DNA from: Rattus norvegicus
Taxonomy: Eukaryota > Chordata > Mammalia > Rodentia > Muridae
NCBI RefSeq assembly: GCF_036323735.1
Contig: NC_086023.1
Location: 17,347,501 to 17,411,500, forward strand
Direction: 5' to 3'
Length of the DNA: 64,000 nt
The notes beneath the pieces are model-generated. The model had not been told where the DNA came from. It searched no databases and worked only from the letters and a program-made list of their open reading frames with translations. The first letter of the stretch is position 1. Each line of letters opens with the position of its first letter. Position numbers and translations under genes: made by a program. Positions 1 through 12,123 of this stretch are shown here, in pieces.

Positions 1-4
1 GTTT

Positions 5-80
5 TACAGGAGTGGGAATGTAGCTCTATAATAAAGTGCTCACCTGGAATGTTGAATGCCCTGGGTTTTAGTATAAATAC
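5..80 (+). mobile_element. possible old ID-like SINE
   Basis: The stretch aatgtagctctataataaagtgctcacctggaatgttgaatgccctgggtttt follows the ID head pattern but is heavily diverged. Confidence 0.35.
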
Positions 81-1152
81 TCAAAGTCCAAACCCAACCA
101 ATCTTGTTTATATATGGCATTCCTTAGTAATTTACCTCATTAAACCCCTATTTATTGGAAAGAGTTGTATATTTTAATAGAAAGGGAAGGCAGCCTTTTC
201 ACATGCAGATTTTCACTTCAGTTTTAGATCTATTCAGTCATAATCCTATACAATCATACTTACCATTTTCAAATACAGTTGTTGGATTTGGTTTGTTTGC
301 TTCCTTGGCTGTCTCATAATACACATAAATTTTATTCATTTCCACCCCTCCCCCTACTGGGTTTCATCTCTTCTTCCAACAAATCTGTATTCTATTTTCA
401 TGTCTTTGGGATGTGGCCCACCAAAGGGTTGCCTGTGTCAGGGTGGCATAACTTAACAGTGGCTCCACCACTGACCAAATCAATCTTCCCAATCAATCAC
501 AGACATCAGTAGTCCAAGGTGCAGCCTCTGGAGCCCCTCTTTGATCTGTGATGGAAAGTTGACTGACCCAATCTTGAGATCACCGGTAGAGCGCATGTCA
601 ATGTCCTGAAGGCGGGTCTTTTTCAAGACATCTGCCTATCCACTGGCTCTTACAGTCTTTCTGCTTTCTCTGCTCCAATGTTCCCTAAGAACAGGAGGTA
701 GAATGCAGATGCCTCACTGGGGGCTTCATTCTGTTTCTTCCTTACTTTTCACACTTAAACCAGTTGAGAGCCTTCCCCTAGAATAAGCTTGTCTGATGAA
801 GACTTGAAGCAGCTCTGATCTGGATATATACATGAGTACTTCAAGAGTAGTTAGGCAGCGTGTTCATTCAGCAAAAGAAGAGCAGTAGGTTACTCCTGGA
901 GCTTATGACCACCCCAGCCAAAGCCTCTTGAACAGGTTTACAGTACCAGGAAAGGGTTCCCTCCCTCTGACAGAGCAGGCCTTGAATCCTGTCAGAAACC
1001 AGGTGGTTCTGCCTATTATCATTTGATAATTTACTTCCAATTTTTTCCATCAGTTTTATCAATTTATGTAATGAGAGAATGATTTTTTTCTCCAGGAAAA
1101 CATGAATCTAGAGTCATAAAACATTTCCATATCCTAGTTTGCATTCTGGTTT
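81..1152. other. intergenic stretch, no gene recognised
   Basis: Unique-looking sequence of average composition. The short open frames (77 and 64 codons) have no recognisable features. Confidence 0.6.
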
Positions 1153-1490
1153 TGTGATAAAACACTAACTTGGGAAAGAAAGGGTTTATTGGGTTACAGG
1201 TTACAGTCCATCCCAGAGGGAAGTCAGGGTAGGATCTCAAGGTAGGAACCTAAAGCGGTAACTGAAGCAGATGTCATGCCTTCCAATGCATGCTCAACCT
1301 GCTTTTTTATATACCTCAGGATCATGTGCCCAAGAGTGGCACCAATCACAGTGGGCTTGGCCCTCCCACATCAATCATTAATCAAGAAAATGCCCACAGG
1401 TCAATAAGATGGTAGCAATTTCTCAATTGAGGGTCTGTTTTTTCTGGAAAGTCTAGTCTATATCAACTTGACCAAAACTAACCATCATAC
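1153..1490 (-). mobile_element. rodent LTR-like repeat, same family as 38437-38835
   Basis: The antisense order is gggtttattgggttacaggttacagtccatcccagagggaag, cctcccacatcaatcattaatcaagaaaatg, tatcaacttgacc, matching the reverse of the copy in the St18 intron. Confidence 0.7.
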
Positions 1491-1547
1491 CCAAAGAACA
1501 GAGACTAAGTAGTTTTTATTAATTCCTACTATACATATTTCTACTTG

Positions 1548-1550
<3 letters not shown>

Positions 1551-1592
<42 letters not shown>

Positions 1593-1627
1593 TGTGTATG
1601 TGTGTGTATGTGTGTGTGTGTGTGTGC

Positions 1628-1680
<53 letters not shown>

Positions 1681-1690
1681 TGTGTTGGGG
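1551..1690 (+). repeat. (TG)n followed by (GA)n microsatellite
   Basis: About 98 bp of TG with a few TA/CG interruptions, then about 40 bp of GA. The Cys-Val open frames across it are artefacts. Confidence 0.98.
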
Positions 1691-1954
1691 AGGGTTCTTT
1701 TGCTGGTTTTATTGGTCAGACAGTGGCCTTTGTTGATGTCTACTTCTTATAAAATAGAAGCTGGTCATTTCCCCCAGATGTTCCAAAGACATGCTAAGCT
1801 CCATCCAAAATTAGAAATAATATTCACAGTGAATAGGTTCCCCTTGTACATCTAGACTATACTCAGGATGACATTCTGGTAGTCATTGTAAGACAATCCT
1901 CTTTACATGGTGGTATCTTTTTTTTTTTTTTTTGAACACACACACACACACGTA

Positions 1955-2285
1955 TATAATACAACTTTATTTCTTTATTTTTAATTGGATATTTTAAAAT
2001 TTACATTTCAAATGTTATCCCCTTTCCTGGTTTTGTATCCATACACCCTCTACCCTATCCCTGTTCCCCCTTCTTCTATGAGGGTGTTCCCCCACTCCCA
2101 CTACCCACGTCTTCCCATCTATCCACCCTGACATTCCCCTTCACTGGTGGGGGGGTGTCCAGCCTTGGCAGGACCAAGGGCTTCTCTTCTGATTGGTGTC
2201 CAACAAGGCCATCATCTGCTACATATGCAGCTGCAGCCATGGGTCTGTCCATGCGTACTCTTTGGGATCATTTCTATAGTTTGTA
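1955..2285 (-). mobile_element. L1 3' UTR fragment, antisense
   Basis: It contains ttacatttcaaatgttatcccctttcctgg and cttctcttctgattggtg, the antisense of rodent L1 3' UTR. It follows an A/T homopolymer and CA run at 1919-1952. Confidence 0.75.
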
Positions 2286-2403
2286 ACATGGTATCTTAAG
2301 ATCCCCATCTGATGTTTACTCTGTGTATTATCTTTTCTTCTGCACACAGCACATTCCCAGCAACATGCACCATCTTCACAGGGTCCTCTATTTCCTCTTT
2401 TCT

Positions 2404-2640
2404 AAGAGATATTTATTTATTTACTTATTTATTTATATGTGTGTTTGTGTGTGCTCACGCGTGCCACGTATATTTATTCAAGTGCCCTCAAGGGTTAGAA
2501 CAGAGCATTGGATCCTTTACCCCATGGGACTGGAGTGACAGGCATTTATGACCTGTCAACATGAGCGCCAGACTAGAAGTCTGGTTTTCTGGAATAGCAG
2601 CAAGTGCCCGTAATCACTAATACACCTCTCCAGCCCTGTT
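2404..2640 (-). mobile_element. B3-like SINE
   Basis: A (TTTA)n start, then a diverged antisense B3 body ending aatacacctctccagccctg. Confidence 0.7.
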
Positions 2641-2950
2641 CCATCCTCTTGACCCTGAGAAGCAGCAACTAAAGAGAAGCTAGATGATTTTTGAAACTGT
2701 TTACGACAAAGTATATAAAAGTTAATGACCAATGACTTAACCTTAAATATACGTGACAAAACTTAATACTTAATCACTAAATTCAAGGAATTCATCAACT
2801 GCATTTAATAAAGCTAGACAATGCAAAAAGCCACTCTTTCATAATACCATGAGGATCACTAATTCGAAAATAGAAATGTCAGTCAAGCTACTGAGTTTTA
2901 AGCATTCTTAACAATGGTAGGATTTTATGATATTTAGAATGATATTTTTT

Positions 2951-3043
2951 TTTTTTGGTTCTTTTTTTCGGAGCTGGGGACCGAACCCAGGGCCTTGCGC
3001 TTCCTAGGTAAGCGCTCTACCACTGAGCTAAATCCCCAGCCCC
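2951..3043 (-). mobile_element. ID element (BC1-type SINE)
   Basis: The reverse complement reads gggctggggatttagctcag, then a tRNA-Ala-like body with a B box (ggttcggtccc) and an A-rich tail, as in rat ID elements. It is flanked by a perfect 16-bp target duplication tagaatgatatttttt at 2935-2950 and 3044-3059. Confidence 0.95.
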
Positions 3044-3059
3044 TAGAATGATATTTTTT

Positions 3060-3262
3060 AAAATTCACATGTGCAAGCATGTGTGCTTGTCTGTGTGTCT
3101 GAGTGTCCTGCAGAAGCCTATGAAGGTCAAAGAGGGTTGGAGACTCTAGGGCTGGAATTGCAGGCTGTCGTGAGATATCCAGTGTGGGTTCTGGAAAACA
3201 ATCTCAGGTTTTCAGAAAGAGCAGTGAGCACTCTTAGCCACTGAGCCACCTCTCAAGCGCCC
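3060..3262 (-). mobile_element. B3-like SINE
   Basis: The antisense B3 pattern is gaaggtcaaagagggttggagactc through ccactgagccacctctcaagcgccc. It directly follows the ID element target duplication. Confidence 0.75.
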
Positions 3263-4429
3263 TAGAATAATTTTACCTGTTGAGATTATCCTAAGTTGTT
3301 TTTTTTTTTGTTTCCACAATAAAGGTTACTGGTCATTTTCCTCTCTGACATCTCTAAGCAATGAACAATCTTTCCCTTTCTTCTGATTGCCAAACCTGAG
3401 GAGGAGGAAAGATACAAGCATAGTGTGTATCTCATGCAGTCTGTCTTTTTAACAGTAATATGACCTACGAAATGGTTAGTACAATATGGTACTTCTAAAA
3501 ATTGGAGTGAGTCCTGAAAAGAAAGATGACATCAGTCAGGCAAATCTTCTAGCATGTTTTTCAACGTTATTGGAGTCATACTCAGTATATGTCAAACTAC
3601 ATATTTGAATATCTAACCTGATAAGCGTTAGCACTCATATAATTTGTGATTTGGTCAAAAGAACAAAGTCAACTCGTTGCAGTTCTTATGTTCCGTGTTC
3701 CCTCATGGTCCCATTCCTTGTTGTCTCCTGGCCTCTCCTCCAATCTGAGGCAACCATTTATCTCCATGTGATCCTCTTGCTCCTGATAAAATTTTCCTAC
3801 TGATCTTTTTGTTCTGTAATATTTCCTACAACGAAAAGAGTTACCTCTCATCTGAGAAAAGATCCGTCTTTCTGTCCTGCATCCTACTTCCTACTTCTCC
3901 ACCCCCTAATTTCCAGGAGTCTGAGCATAGTGTCTCTCTTTCTAGGCAGCCTATTGCTTTTCTGAATACTTGTAAGAGAGCATTCTCCCACTGCCCAGCC
4001 TAAATCAAACTATCTTGTTTTCTACTTTGTGCATTTTGGAGTGACAGTATAGTCATGTGACCTCACCTTTATCCCTGTGTATTCCACCCAAGTAATGAAG
4101 TCTCCGTAGGGACCTGTATGTGCCTTTCCCCCCCCATGAGGCCTGGTTCTGGTGCCTTGGATTTCGGATCTCAGGGGTACTCTTTGTAAATGGGGTGACA
4201 GTTTCTAGAAAATTTACATTTGTTGAAAGGCAAGAGAGAATTAGGCCTGTTAGTCCTTTCTGCATGCCCACTCTGGGCTGAAATCAATTATAGCTCCCTC
4301 ATCTCTGGGAAGAGAAGGGCTTGCTGATGTAGGCCAGTGGGTTTGTGATCCTGTGTTTATATCTGACCCATGTTCGATAGTTTTGCTTGTACTTACTGTT
4401 ATACATCATGCTTTTTAGAATATTTTGTC

Positions 4430-5680
4430 ATATAAATTGTTGAAAGTCCATTTGTAAACAGGTGCTCCAGCCTATTTTATGACTACATTGTATTTCTCTG
4501 TACAGTTTTAAATAATTATTTTAACAACACTGCAACATTAGGTTATTTCTAGTCTTTATACTATTATAAATAATAGTGAGTGATTTTGTATGTAGGCCAT
4601 TTTCTTCTTTTTTAAATTTTAGGTTAGCAGACACAGTGGCTTCTTCATGCATACATGTCATTATACCTTTTTCTAATTCAGTCGTCTCCTTCATTTTCCT
4701 CCTTCCACCATTGGGATGGTGGTCTGCCTTTTTCGAGTTAGTTCTGCTTTCTTTTTATATGTATTTCTCTATTCTATTTTACACCTCAGTTAAGATCTTA
4801 ACCTTCCCCTTATATGTCCCTTCTAGTTTTGTGACTAAACAAACACATATCAAATTACACATATACAAGTGCAATTTTATATTTAGTCAAACGTATAATA
4901 GAAAATGTGGTGTTTGCCTTTCACTCAACACAATGAATTTAAATTCCATACATTTTATGCAAATGTCAGGACTTCGTTTTTCCTGTGGCTATATAAAATT
5001 CTGTGTATATATGCACCACGTATTGTTTATTATTTATTCTTTGTTTCTTTACTCAATTATCCTTATTCTTCATTTTTTAAATCTAAACTACATCTCTTCC
5101 TGGTAAACAGTCTAGCTATACACATGAACGTATAAGTGTTCCTGTGGTGTCTTGACTCAGAGATTTTCAGGTACCTCCACAAGTTCTATTGGACCATATA
5201 GCAAATCTATTTTCAAGTTTTTGAGATTTACACAATAACTTCCACAGGGGCTGCATAAGCTCACAATGCTGTCAGCAATGAATGAGGTCTTTCTTTCTAC
5301 TTCTTCTCACCAGAACGTGCTGTCATTTGTTTTCCTGATGATTGTCATTCTCAGTGCATTGAGATAGAAATTTAAAGTAGTTAATTTGCATTTTTTCTGA
5401 TGGCAAAGAATGCTGAACACTCTTTAAAGTTTTTTATTTGTCATTTGGATTTTTCTTTGGAAAACTGTCTATTAAATCCACAAACTCATTTATTTATTGG
5501 ATGTTTACTTTTTCCCTTGAATTTTCACAGTTACTTGTACGTTACTTTGATGCCTTTTCCGTGTGTAGTCAGCAGAACGGTATCCGTTTCTTAGGGTCTG
5601 TCTTCACTCTAGTGATTATTCTCTTGGTTGTGGAGTATATTGATCAGGGTTTTATGCCCTGATCAGAAGATCAGAACTGT
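4430..5680 (-). mobile_element. ancient L1 ORF2 3' end / 3' UTR, antisense
   Basis: The order of motifs follows the antisense end of mammalian L1 ORF2: ...ttgtgaataatagtg-like, ctcacaatgctgtcagcaatgaatgaggt, gatggcaaagaatgctgaaca, atattgatcagggttttatg. It is strongly diverged, so it predates the rat lineage. Confidence 0.6.
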
Positions 5681-5697
5681 TAAAATTGATAAAATAA

Positions 5698-5698
<1 letters not shown>

Positions 5699-5744
<46 letters not shown>
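5699..5744 (+). repeat. (TG)n microsatellite
   Basis: An uninterrupted 46-bp TG run. Confidence 0.98.
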
Positions 5745-5745
<1 letters not shown>

Positions 5746-6261
5746 TTCAAGGTATATATGAATTCATGTAGTTTACAATGGGCTGTCTCCAGGCAGAAAG
5801 ACCAAGATTCAATTGCTCAGTATGAGACTAGATAGCTCTATACTCCTCTAATCTGTCTCTGGTAGCTCAGAGGATTCTTTGAGAGCTGCTGATGTTCAGT
5901 CTATGTTGGAATCTCAAAGTAGATAGTTCTAATACAGACCAAGGAATGCCCTAGCAACAAGATAGAATCATTTTTCCATCTAAAGTGAGGGCAAGCAGGC
6001 AAAAAGCAAAGTTTCTTTCATCCATGCCTTTTTATCAGGGCTGCCAGAAGGTATAACTTCTATTTAGGTTTTTATGCTTCAAATGTTATGATTAAGAAAA
6101 TTCCTTACAGGTGTTCCCATACCTTACATTTTAGTAGATTCCAGACTTTATCAAGTTGATAATACAAATTAGCTAGCACATGGAGAATTTTCTTAATTTC
6201 ATCTTTAATCTCATTTTCCAATTCTTGATATTTTCTAATGAAGAAATTGTTTTTCGTTAAA

Positions 6262-6430
6262 AAATCATGCAGGGTTATCAAGATGGCTCATCAGCTAAAG
6301 GTGATTTCAGGCAAGCCTGAGGAACTGAGCTTGATCTTGGGATCCACATGCTTAAAGAGAGAATTAGCTCATTCAACTTATCCTCTGATCCCACAAATAT
6401 GCCACCTGATTATGTATGTGTATACAATAT
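6262..6430 (+). mobile_element. B2/B4-like SINE
   Basis: The sense pattern gttatcaagatggctcatcagctaaaggtg, then caagcctgaggaactgagcttgatcttgggatcc. Diverged. Confidence 0.65.
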
Positions 6431-6669
6431 AACAAACATTGAGAAAATGAGAAAATCAGGAAAGCAACATATATATCATAAATCATACATTGGGGAGGAA
6501 AGAGTAGGGAAGATAGAAACCATAAAACCATGGTTACTAGAGGCTGGGTTTGGGATTGCCATCATTGTTTATCCCTTACCTCTCTCCATGGCAATCCCTC
6601 ACCCCACCTCTGGTAGGCATGCATTTTAAGAGTTCTATAGCCCCCACTCTTTCCTCCCCACATGGAAGA

Positions 6670-6950
6670 CTCTGAAATATGTCTCTTGTTTTCCTGGCTG
6701 TCTCCTTTATTCAATGGTTAGTATATTGTCCTCCAGTCACATTACACAAATGACAGGACTGTCTTTGTTTTAAAGGTGGTGATATTTTGTCTATGAAGGC
6801 ATATTTACTTTATCTACCCATTTAACACACCTGACAAGGTACATTTTAATAGCATGGTCAGTGTGGACAATGAGCTAATGTACATGGGTGTGAGATATCT
6901 CTTCATTATGTCTATTCCAATTCCTTCTTATTAAAAAACATTTTTATTGA
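6670..6950 (-). mobile_element. ancient L1 3' UTR fragment, antisense
   Basis: It matches the antisense pattern of 'tgtcctccagtcacattacacaaatgacaggac' and later 'gagatatctcttc', typical of the region beyond the L1 ORF2 3' end. Diverged. Confidence 0.55.
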
Positions 6951-7394
6951 AATACATTTTTTTCTCATGGAGTGGAATTTAAGTCAAATCAGACATTAGT
7001 TGTCCACTCTCAGAAGTTCTTTGGTACAATTGCCTAGCATGACTTTCAGGCAGAACAGATTGTAAGTCAAAGGCTTGGTGGCTGGGTTGGTGTCCACGTT
7101 TGTTTTTCTTGTTTTGTTTTCCAGTAGCTTGCAAAGCACCTTTCCACACCAAAGAGACTAGAACATAAGGCTGAAGGTTCTATGTAGGCATCTACTTCTC
7201 CATGTTTAATGACTTTTGTGGATTCTCCCCTTGGTTACGTGGCCCCACTCTTAATTTGTAGAGAGCAACTCTTTGTATTAGCATCAGCATGGGTTGTTCA
7301 ACACTCCTTGGGTAACCAAGAACCAGAGACTGTCAACGAGGGTGCAGAGGGTACCTGGAAGAAGATGGGTGACAAGAAACGCAAAAAAGGATGC

Positions 7395-7760
7395 CAAGAC
7401 AAGAGTCTAATCAAGGCAACAATTTTATTTTTTCCCAAGGCTGAATTTATACCCTATTAGGGTAACAGAGAGAGGGGGAAGTGGGAAACATTTACACAGG
7501 CCAAGGACACAGTATTTGTGTGGTCAGATGATGTTAACAGGATGTTGGTTTTTTAGAAAGGTTACAGGTTTGTCATATCATTAGATAGCAGGATGTTGGG
7601 TTTTCAGAAAGGTTACAGGTCATCACATTGGGTATCTTGACATCAGATGTATTTCTCAGCAAGGTCAGAACTTTATCATATCATTATTCATCCTGACCAC
7701 CAGATTTGTATTAGTTTTCTGCAGCTGGCTGGGGATTTTCCATGAACCCAGTCATACTTA
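7395..7760 (-). mobile_element. possible ERV LTR fragment, antisense
   Basis: An antisense poly(A)-signal-like tttatt at the start, followed by two 51-bp tandem units (7538-7588 and 7589-7620, the second partial). It resembles a rodent ERV LTR, but I cannot name the family. Confidence 0.35.
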
Positions 7761-8084
7761 ACTCTAACTATACTATTAACATCAATAATGGAAGGTTTTA
7801 AGGGCATCACTCCCAACAGGAGACTAGATAGCCCAAAGATCTAGGGTAAAACCAAACATGACTGGTTTAAAACAAACAAATAAAATGAAGAACAAAACGA
7901 TTCCTAATGATATTCTGATATATTTATAGATAATGCCTTATCCAGTCATTATCAGAGAGACTTTTTCTGGCAGCAGATGGCAACTGCTAGAGATCCACAG
8001 CCAGACATTTAAACAAAGAATAAACTGGAGGTCTTCATCAAATCCTTCAGAGCTCAGAAATCAGTCACAAGAGGCAGAAAGGGT

Positions 8085-10440
8085 GTAAGAATTAATTTTA
8101 TATCCAGCTACTTTGCTGAATTTGTTTATCAGCTGCAGAAGTTCACTGGTAGAATTTTTGGGTTCACTTATGTATACTATCATGTTATTCACAAATAGTG
8201 ATGCCTTGACTTCTTCCTTTCCAATTTGTATTCCCTTGATCTCCTTTTGTTGTCTAATTGTTCTAGCTAGAACTTCAAGTACTATGTTGAATAGATAGGG
8301 AGAGAGTGGTCAGCCTTGTCTTTTTCCTGATTTTAGTGGGATTACTTCAAGTTTCTGTCCATTTCAGTTGATGTTGGCTGTTGGTCTGCTCTATATAGCT
8401 TTTATTATGTTTAGGTATGGGCCTTAAATTCCTAATCTCTCCAAGACTTTTATCATGAAGGAGTGTTGTATTTTGTCAAAGGCTTTTTCACCATTTAATG
8501 AAATGATAATGTAATTTTTTTCTTTGGGTTTATTTATATAGTGGATTGTGTTGATGGATTTTCATATATTCAACCATCCTTGTATCCCTGGGATGAAGCC
8601 TACTTGATTGTGGTGAATGATGGTTTTGATATGTTCTTGGATTTGGTTTGCAAGAATTTTATTGGGTAAATTTGCATGAATATTCATAAGGGAACTTGGT
8701 CTGAAGATTTTGTTTGTTGGGTTTTTGTTGGTTTAGGTATAATTGTGTTTATATTGTGCTGAAATGAATCTGTTTCTATTTTGTGGAATAGTTTGAGCAC
8801 TATCAGTTCTTCTTTGAAGGCCTGGTAGAATTCTGCACTAAAACCATCTGGCTCTGGGCTTTTTTTGTTTGGGAGTTTTTAATGACTGCTTCTATTTCCT
8901 TAGGGTTACGGGACTGTCTAGATAGTTTAGCTGATCTTAACTTTGGTACCTGGTATCTGTTTAGGAAAGTATCCATTTCATCTAGATTTTCGAGCTTTGT
9001 TGAGTATAGGCATTTTTTAGTAAATCTGATTTTTTTTAACTTCCTCAGTTTTTATTGTTGTGTCTCCCTTTTCATTTCAGATTTGTTAATATGGATACTT
9101 CTCTGTGCCCTTTCAACTATGTTCATAGCACCCTTATTCATAATAGCCAGAAACTGGAAACAACCCAGATTTTCTTCAACTGAAGAATGAATACAGAAAA
9201 TGTAGTTATTTACACAATGGAATACTACTCAGCTATTAAAAATGAAGATGTCATGAATTTTATAGGCACATGTATGGAACTAGAAAATATCCTCTTGAGT
9301 GAGGTAACTCAGACCCAGGAGGACATGTATGGATGTATTCACTGATTGAAGTGGATAGTAGACAAAAAGTACCAAATACCCGTGATGCAACCACATGATG
9401 TAACAAGTTTAACAAGAAGGCAGGCCCAAGTGAGGATGCTTCAATCCCACTTAGAAGAGGGAACAAAGTAATCAGAGGAGGCAGAGGGAGGGAGGGACCT
9501 CAGTGGGAGAGGGGAGGCAGGGGAAAGGGAAGACAGGATCAGGTATGACAAGAGAGAAACTCAGAAGGGTCAGAAAAATTAATAAAAATATGCAGCTAAG
9601 GGGGTTGCAGGGGAAACCTCTAGAAACTCTCAGGGGACTAGAATGTTAGAGGCTCCCAGGGCTCAATGGGGATGACCTTAGCTGAAATGTCCAACAGTGG
9701 GGACATGGAACCAGAAGAGACCACCTCCAGTAGATAGACAAGGCCCCCAGTAGAGGGACAGGGTCACAAACCTACCTTCAAAATTTTTGACCCAGAATTG
9801 TTCCTGATTAAATGAAATACAGAGACAAAAACGGAGCATAGATTGAAGGAAAGGACATCCAGTGACTGGCCCAACTTGGGATTTATCCCATGGGTGGGCA
9901 ACATATCCTGACATTAATACTGAAGACATGTTGTGCTTGCAGAGAGGAGCCTATCTTCTGAGAGGCTCAATCAGTGCTGACAGCAATAGGTGCAGATACA
10001 GTTAAGCATTGGATTAAGGTCAGGAACCCTGATAGATGAGTTAGGGGAAGGACTGAAGAAGTTGAAGGGAATGGCCACTCCAAAGGAAGAACAACAGTGT
10101 CAACTAACCCAGACACCTGGGAGCTCCAGAGACTAAGCCACTGATCAGTGGCTCCTAGCACAAATGTAGCAGAGGACTGCCTTGTCTGGGCTCAGTGAGA
10201 GAGGATGCACCTAATTCTGTAGAAACTTGATGCTCCATGAAAGGGTCATGCAAGGGTGGGGGTGAGCAGGGGGTGTGTGGGCAGGTGGGGGTATGGAATG
10301 GGGAATCACCCTTTCAGAAGCAAGGGGGTGGGTGGTGTAAAGAACTCTTGGAGGAGGAATCAGGAAGAGGAACAACATTTGTAGTGTAAATAAATGAAAC
10401 AATTAAAAAATAAAAAATAATTCTTAAAAAGAAAGTATAA
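8085..10440. mobile_element. 5'-inverted (twin-primed) old L1
   Basis: Bases 8085-9105 are L1 ORF2 in minus orientation, matching antisense the reverse-transcriptase part of the L1 at about 42700-43700. From about 9106 the L1 sequence is in plus orientation, beginning at the ORF2 C-terminal region (equivalent to about 45090) and continuing through a degenerate 3' UTR to an A-rich tail near 10440. About 1.4 kb of L1 is missing between the two halves. This inverted-then-direct arrangement is the signature of twin priming. Confidence 0.85.
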
Positions 10441-10561
10441 GAGTCAGAGGGAATGGAGGACATCAGGAGAACAGGGCCTCTTAATGAACTAAGCAAGAAG
10501 CACAAGAGCTCTCAGAGTATGAAGCAGTAAGCACAGGGCATATATCAGGTCCTTTGCATGC

Positions 10562-10596
<35 letters not shown>

Positions 10597-10597
10597 C

Positions 10598-10648
<51 letters not shown>
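10562..10648 (+). repeat. (TA)n(TG)n microsatellite
   Basis: A TA-rich run interrupted by tatg/tacata, then 30 bp of TG. Confidence 0.97.
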
Positions 10649-10654
10649 AAATAG

Positions 10655-10970
10655 CTATTAGCTTAGTATTTTTATGGGACTCCTGACTATGAGAACGAGT
10701 GGGCCTCTGACTATTTTGTCTATTTTGGGACTCTTCCTTCTGTTGGGTTGCAGCATTCAACTTCTATATAAAGCTTTAGCTTCATCTTATTGTATTTTGC
10801 TTTGTTATATTTGGTTGTTATTGCTTAGAAACCTGTTCTTTTCTAATGAGAGACAAAAAGGGAGTGGATCTGAAAGGAAGGAGAGGAAGGGAGGAGCTAC
10901 AAGAGTAGAGGGAGGGAAAACTATAATCAGGATATATCATTTGAGAAAAGACTATAAAAATTTTATACAA
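10655..10970 (+). mobile_element. old L1 3' UTR fragment
   Basis: The stretch contains ctgttgggttg, agaaacctgttcttttct and a purine-rich block (gagaggaagggaggagc) in the order found in rodent Lx-type L1 3' UTRs, ending near an A/T-rich end. It is cut by microsatellites on both sides. Confidence 0.6.
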
Positions 10971-10995
10971 TATATTATGTTCATGGTTTCCTTCA

Positions 10996-10996
<1 letters not shown>

Positions 10997-11043
<47 letters not shown>
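10997..11043 (+). repeat. (CA)n microsatellite
   Basis: An uninterrupted 47-bp CA run. Confidence 0.98.
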
Positions 11044-11045
<2 letters not shown>

Positions 11046-11104
11046 CATAAAAACACAAAATCAGAAACCATAATATATAAGCAAAAGGCCAGTAAAGTTA
11101 AAAA

Positions 11105-11480
11105 ATAAATCTCCAAACATACCACTGAGTTTGTTTTGTGTTGACTATCTACAGCTGGACATGGGTCTGCTCTTAAGTATAGCTTGTTTACCCAGTGAGA
11201 CTCCATTGGAGAAAATTAATATTTCCCCTGCAAGTAGCTGACACTTTGGGATAGCTCCTAAACTAGGCATGGGACTACTGTCCACTTCCCCTCTCAGCCG
11301 TGGGACTCATCTGGCTTGGACCTGTGCAGGCCATGTGTATGCTCCCACAGTCTGTGTGACTATCTGTGTGTCAGTCTTATTGTGCTTAGAAGGAGCCATT
11401 TTCTTGGTGTCTTCCATTTGCACTGGCTCCAGTTACTTTTTGTAGATGCTGCTGTGGTCTATAATACCCCCATGGTTCCT
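11105..11480 (-). mobile_element. old L1 (Lx-type) 3' UTR fragment, antisense
   Basis: The plus strand reads cagtgagactccattgga, cttcccctctcagc and cctgtgcaggccatgtg, recognised as the reverse complement of Lx-type L1 3' UTR. Related antisense sequence lies at 18560-18850. Confidence 0.6.
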
Positions 11481-11779
11481 AGATATGGGGTCTAGTCCAC
11501 GAAATGAGTTACTGGGGTGATTCACACAATAGTTTGGTCTCCCAGTATGAGATCTCTATTTCTTGGTTGGACACAAGTAGCAAGCTGTCATAGTTCCCAG
11601 CTTTAAGGAATAGACTGCATCTCCTGCCATGATGAACCTAATTTTACCAAGGTGCAAACCCTTCCCTTCCTGATCCTGTCTGGTGCTCTACTGTGGTGTG
11701 AGGAAAGTGGCTGACAGACTGACTTGGTGGGTCTCATAGTTCTTCTATTTAGGGATATTTGAAGAAGCTTCATACTGTT

Positions 11780-11965
11780 TTTAAACATGGCTGTACTAAT
11801 TTATATTTTCATCTACAGTTCACAAAACCTACACTTCCTTCTCCATAATACCTATCTTATGTCTTCATGATATTGGTCATTCTAACACATGTGAGCTCAT
11901 TGTGATTTTAATCTGTGATTTCTCTGGTGACTAAGGGTGTTGACGACTTTCATGTACATGTGGCA
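11780..11965 (-). mobile_element. ancient L1 ORF2 3' fragment, antisense
   Basis: The sequence follows the antisense pattern of the end of mammalian L1 ORF2 (ctgtactaatttatattttc..., attggtcattctaacacatgtgagctcattgtg), heavily mutated. Confidence 0.5.
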
Positions 11966-12123
11966 ATTTGTTTCTGGAGAAAAGACATGTAACCAAAGGC
12001 TCTGAGAAGTCTAGAAATGCACACTCATAAAAAGAAGTAACGAAATAGATGGAAACATTTTAAATTGTTAAATGCACCTTGAAACCCACTGTAGAAACAC
12101 AGTTGCATCTCCCTTAGTGATTA

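Noticed and set aside
1550..1855. Cys-Val repeat proteins encoded over microsatellites (also 10818-11048, 10952-11206, 53287-53484)
   Set aside because: These frames are translated TG/CA repeats with no coding support.
2951..3043. tRNA-Ala-like genes in the ID sequences
   Set aside because: The bodies have the ID SINE head, an A-rich tail and target-site duplications, so they are retroposed SINEs rather than tRNA genes.
4576..5106. A 176-codon hydrophobic protein on the plus strand
   Set aside because: It overlaps an ancient antisense L1 fragment, is T-rich by composition, and has no recognisable domain or Kozak context.
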